Below are positions 60,131 to 64,000 of a stretch of DNA of 64,000 nucleotides, one piece after another. Source of the DNA: Nemophila menziesii. Its lineage: Eukaryota > Streptophyta > Magnoliopsida > Boraginales > Hydrophyllaceae. Under the pieces are notes generated by a model that made no database searches, was not told the DNA's origin, and was given only the letters and a program-made list of their open reading frames with translations. The stretch lies in NCBI GenBank assembly GCA_029959085.1, contig JARWIR010000018.1, positions 20,273,001-20,337,000 on the forward strand, in the 5' to 3' direction. The translations under genes were made by a program, and so were the position numbers. Each line of letters starts with the position of its first letter. Position 1 is the first letter of the stretch.

Positions 60131-61610
60131 ATGACAAGTGTTCGGTCTCGACGTCCTGATCCCATAAGTCAACTTCCTGAAAATGTTATCGAAACTATAC
60201 TGATACATTTGCCAACACGAGATGTTGTAAAGACAAGTATTTTAGCAAAGAAATGGAGGTATCGTTGGGTTAAACTTCCACAGCTGATACTTGATGAAAC
60301 CCTGTGGAATAAAAGGAGTTCAAAGTTTTCATCTAGAACCATAGTTACGATGATCACATATCAGCTCCTGTTACATCATGAAGGACCGATCAACAAGTTT
60401 ATCCTCTCTGGTACTAGATTAGAAACGTGTCCTGAAATTGACAACCTTGTACTTTTTCTCTTAAAAAATGGTATTGAGGATCTTACGCTTGAGCTGTGGG
60501 TATATCCTTTATACAAATTGCCATCTTCATTTTTTACATGCATGCAGTTGAGGAATTTGAGTCTTCGGCATTGTTTGTTTGAGAGCACACCTAACTTTAA
60601 TGGATTTAGTAGACTCACTGTGTTGAAGCTATGTGATGTCACTATTAGTGCCAAAATGCTCAATAGTTTAATCTCTAATTCCCGATTACTTGAGCTATTG
60701 GAGCTCCAGTTCACTTCATATTATCGTAATGCTAAACTGGAGATTGAGATTGATGCTCCTAATCTGAAAACTTTCAGCTTCACTGGCCATGCAAAATCAA
60801 TAAATTTTATTATAACCCCACTACTTTCATCGATTTCAATTGTACCAGAAATTGGCCTCGTCAAGAATTCTCTCAAGCAAAGAGGAAAACAGAAGTTGAT
60901 AGAGTTCTTTCATTTTCTGCCAGTTCTTGAGAGGCTGCAAATAGGTCATCATTTTTTCACGGTAATAATCTTTTACCGAGCTTTATTCTCAGTCTTTTTA
61001 CACACGTGGAATTTAATGCCTTTCTCTTTACAATTGTTTTGCTTAGTTTTTGGCTGTAGTTTATAAAGTCCCAAGAAAGCTTCTCTCTATACCATTCCTT
61101 CTTAAAGATATTAAGCTGGTTAAGATAGGTTTAGATGAATTGAAAGGGCTGTCATTGACCCTCTGCTTGATAAAAAATTCCCCCAATTTAAAGCATGTTG
61201 ATATTAAGGTAAATAAACTCTTTATATTTTGCTCACATAATGTATGTGCTAACGTGGTTTCATCATTTTTTTTCTAGTTTTCAACTGATAAGGTTTCTGC
61301 AACAAATGAAGTTCTGGAGTTCCTGAAAGAGCAGGACTTCTCAGATGTAGTGCTGAATAAACTCCAGGAAGTAAAACTCACCAATGTTTTAGGGACAATA
61401 CCACAATTGAAACTCATTGAGTTTTTACTGTCTGTATCCCCGAATCTAATGACAATGGTGGTTGACAATCGTAAGAAACTCGTGACGTCTGCTCAAGGAT
61501 TTAAGATTCTTCGAGAGCTGACAAAATATCAGTACGTGTCAAAGAATGTTGAAATAACTTATTTAGATGGAAATGAAGATAGAATTTGTTCCATTAGACA
61601 TCTTGTATAG
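60131..61610 (+). CDS. F-box/FBD/LRR protein
   Basis: Three exons (60131-60961, 61047-61208, 61278-61610) join in frame to 441 residues with GT-AG introns of 85 and 69 bp. The F-box spans about residues 10-50 (DPISQLPENVIETILIHLPT, then LAKKWRYRWVKLP). A leucine-rich middle follows (LRNLSLRHCLFES, LTVLKLCDVTIS, LLELLELQF). The C-terminus is FBD-like (FSDVVLNKLQEVKLTNVLG, LIEFLLSVSPNL). Such proteins join SCF ubiquitin ligases through Skp1 and bind targets with the LRR part. The target is unknown. The family is large and fast-evolving in eudicots. The start ATG is the first in frame, ten codons before the domain. All exons are open, so I regard it as intact. Confidence 0.9.
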
Positions 61611-61920
61611 ATGTTATATATTTTAAAGTGGAATTGAAGTAGTTGATAGATCACTTTATATCTTTTTAGTTAATCAAAACGTATATTAAATATATACCTT
61701 TATGTTGAATTACAAACTGTATTTAGAAAACATCCCAAACTAGCTCGCACACATGAGATCCAACAAGAATTCTAGTTTTTATAATCATTATATTCTACTA
61801 TATAACATGACTTTTCTATCTCCTTAGAAGTCATGAATTGCAAATTGTAGCCATAGAAGTTGTATTTGTATTACAATATAGCAATCAATTAATTAATATG
61901 TACGTTGGAGCAGCAATGAC
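61611..61920. other. Downstream region of the F-box gene
   Basis: AT-rich, probably including the 3' untranslated region of the F-box gene. Nothing else was recognised. Confidence 0.4.
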
Positions 61921-61935
61921 AACAATGAGCATTAT

Positions 61936-62021
61936 CTAACCAGATGGGATTAGCTCACTGGCCAGGGTCTACCAATCTAGTGGTGAGAGTCCAAAGTGGC
62001 TCTCCTATGTAAACAAAAAAA
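61936..62021 (+). mobile_element. SINE-like insertion with 15-bp target duplication
   Basis: AACAATGAGCATTAT occurs at 61921-61935 and exactly again at 62022-62036. Between them lie 86 bases ending in an A-rich tail (AAACAAAAAAA). The body contains TAGCTCACTGG (61950-61960), a good Pol III A box, but no clean B box. A poly-A end and a long direct duplication are the marks of LINE-driven retroposition. Its small size suggests a truncated tRNA-derived SINE. Confidence 0.75.
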
Positions 62022-62036
62022 AACAATGAGCATTAT

Positions 62037-62627
62037 ATATCTTTCCTATTTCATCCATTTAAAACATTTCACTAGTACTTTTTGTTTTTAAAAAAAAAAA
62101 AAATTGTTTGGTTAATTTCTACAAATTTACTTCAGGTAACATCCTTTGAGTTAGCGTGATAAGATATATTTTCCCCCTTTCAAACGTAAGTGATCTCCTG
62201 ATCAATAAATATAAAATGTCACCCTCTTTCTCTATAAGAATGTCCTATTTCAAGCTCTTAAACAAGCCTAATGAAACTTCCTCTTTCATGAGTTATCGTC
62301 CATGGTACCTTACTTGTGCTTCCAAGAAAAGATAATCGATTTTATTCATTCCTTACCATTTAGAGAAGCATACAAATTACTGGAGTTTAGAGTTTGTAGA
62401 CCCCATCAACGGAGGTGAAGCTCATCACCTTTTAATGATTGGGTGAAATGTGTTCATTACATGGCGTTAGATTTGATAGTATACATTAGGGCATTATGAA
62501 AGAATATGCTGAGAGTTTTTAGACTTAATGTCAAAAAGGTTTGTGTAGACAAATGGGCATCTCCCTCCCTTTCTCTATTGGAAGGGTCATCGTGTTCGTT
62601 ACTTAGTCAAATAAAGCTTATTTGTGT
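62037..62627. other. Intergenic, nothing recognised
   Basis: AT-rich spacer with an A run near 62087-62102. No feature is supported. Confidence 0.4.
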
Positions 62628-63018
62628 TGTAAAAACCTCTCTAAGATCTTAGAAAACATTTTAGGTTTAAAAATTATATAACAAGAAAGTGCAGAAATAT
62701 AAAGAATACCAACAATTTATCGTGGTTCAACAAAAAATGACCTACATCCATGTTGAGCTCCAACGAGAGTAGCTCAGTCACTATAATGCCACGAGATTAT
62801 GCATTTCAGTACACTTTTCAAGTTTACACCATACAAATCGAAAGAACAAACTTCACCAGAAATCTCTAACCCTAACTCTATGTTGAAAGCTATCTAGTGA
62901 TGAATCAAGGAGATTATCACAATTTACAAGAGATATTACAAAACCAGAAGCTAATCTATCACGATTACAGTACAATCAATAAGAAACCAAAGGTTTCTTA
63001 TAAACTAGGGGTTTGAAG

Positions 63019-63062
<44 letters not shown>

Positions 63063-63277
63063 GTGAGTGTGAAGGGAATGAATTGTCTGACTTCAGTCAA
63101 CATCATTCTCCTTTTATATGAGACGTGTCACGAGAGTGGATCAGGAGCGTTGGATCAAAACCATCATCAAGAGCCACAAATGCGCTATGTCACGGGACTA
63201 AAAGAGTGTCTAATGACTTTTGTATAGAATAACACTTCACATTAAATATACACATTGTTACACATATATATTCAACA
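62628..63277 (-). repeat. 3' LTR of the right-edge copia element
   Basis: On the minus strand it begins TGTTGAATATATATGTG at 63277, directly after the tract TCAAGGTGGAGAT (63290-63278), and ends GAGGTTTTTACA at 62628. A (GA)n run of about 36 bases lies inside, at about 63022-63058. The partner LTR is not in view, so the ends are inferred from the tract and the TG/CA rule. Confidence 0.7.
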
Positions 63278-63396
63278 ATCTCCACCTTGAAGTGTGTATT
63301 CCACCTTCATGCTCCACTTGAAACAGCAACACCTCATGGTATACAAGTGATTGGCCAACTCAATCATCTTCTCAGCCCAAATGTCTTGCACAACAC

Positions 63397-64000
63397 TTAA
63401 CCAACAAACAACAAATCCAAGTAATGCTTGAATTTGATATTAGTAACAATTTTAGTACCAAAACCTGCAGGATTATCCTTAGTTGCAATTTTAAGCAACT
63501 TAACTTCACCGCTTGACAATACATTTCTTATATAATGAAACTTAACATCTATATGTTTGGTTCTCTCATGATACACAGGATTGTTGCTTAATTGTATAGC
63601 ACTTTGACTGTCAGAGTATAAAGTTACTTTTCCACTTTCTAAGCTTGCTTCAAATAGTAAGTTTTGTAACCATATAGCTTCTTTAGCAGAATCAGTAATA
63701 GCCACATATACAACCTCAGTGGTTGATAAAGAAACCAAAGGGTGAAGTTGAGATTTCCAAGAGATACAATTTCCCCTAACTGTAAAATAGTAAGAGGTGG
63801 TGGATTTTCTAGAGTCTCTGTCACCTGCAAAATCAGAGTCCACGTATCCTAGTAATTCAAAAGGGATATTGTGATTACCATAGCATAAATCAACTTCAAG
63901 TACCGCTCACATAAGCCAATACATGTTTCAGAGCACACCAGTGATCCAGAGTAGGATTAGACATATACATGCTCAAAAGTGATATGGCAAAGGACAAATC
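63397..64000 (-). pseudogene. Copia RNase H and RT end (partial)
   Basis: The open frame from 63843 to 63397 encodes a copia RNase H: MDSDFAGDRDSRKSTT, LVSLSTTEVVYVAITDSAKE, TLYSDSQSAIQLSNNPVYHE and RTKHIDVKFHYIRN. The acidic motif usually reading TTEAEY is TTEVVY here, so a catalytic Glu appears to be Val. The late NPADMLTK-type motif is NPAGFGTK. To the right, 63843-64000 gives LLSMYMSNPTLDHWCALKHV, the end of the RT-RNase H junction, with stops. It is inactive and cut by the window edge. Confidence 0.85.

Larger units (their letters stand above)
62628..64000 (-). mobile_element. Copia element 3' end, continues beyond window
   Basis: The 3' LTR, polypurine tract and RNase H/RT end lie in minus-strand order. 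The rest of the element is outside the window on the right. Its family differs from the element at 12979-16476 in LTR length (650 against about 260 bp) and sequence. Confidence 0.8.

Overview
The window reads as nuclear DNA of a flowering plant, most likely a eudicot. It is AT-rich and intron-containing. It holds a TRAX gene and an F-box/FBD gene with plant-type introns, and it is dominated by plant LTR retrotransposons. The species cannot be named from the sequence. I found no operon, CRISPR array, rRNA gene or intact tRNA gene.

Layout. (1) 1-19.2 kb is repeat-derived and decayed. It has two direct copies of an unrecognised ~1.65-kb segment (1-1650 and 17065-18705), a Ty3/gypsy pol relic (2097-3320, minus), a dead NTF2/RRM (G3BP-like) gene (6149-8041, minus), a 1.7-kb solo copia LTR with GTCGA target duplications (10628-12331), and a complete but RT-less Ty1/copia element (12979-16476). 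(2) 19.2-49.9 kb is one nest of Athila-type Ty3/gypsy elements. The oldest, A, lies on the minus strand: 5' LTR 48378-49877, gag, split pol, 3' end near 19.7 kb. Three insertions interrupt it, each bordered by a perfect 5-bp duplication. These are C (33800-46667, plus, GCATT; 12.9 kb with gag, pol and a third ORF), B (23916-31585, minus, AGTAC; a pol-less deletion derivative) and D (20157-21904, plus, GGTAT; a solo LTR). By eye the LTR pairs of B and C differ at only about 0.9% and 0.6% of positions, so both are recent. (3) 49.9-53.7 kb holds gypsy fragments, a possible organelle-like patch and a cytosolic sulfotransferase pseudogene. (4) 53.9-55.5 kb is an intact seven-exon TRAX gene on the minus strand. 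(5) 56.3-59.6 kb has a copia relic, simple repeats with a long (GA)n run, and a LINE-type RNase H relic. (6) 60.1-61.6 kb is an intact three-exon F-box/FBD gene. It is followed by a short SINE-like insertion with a 15-bp duplication and, at the right edge, the 3' LTR and RNase H end of another copia element that continues out of the window.

The two cellular genes that look functional are TRAX and the F-box gene. The rest is mobile DNA, its debris, or dead gene copies. The most unusual structure is in the Athila family. Every LTR copy begins with the same 46-bp inverted-repeat unit. Each element also carries its own unrelated, palindrome-rich GC-rich tandem repeat between pol and ORF3.

I did not find an obviously new biological system. 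All coordinates were read by eye. LTR divergences are manual counts.
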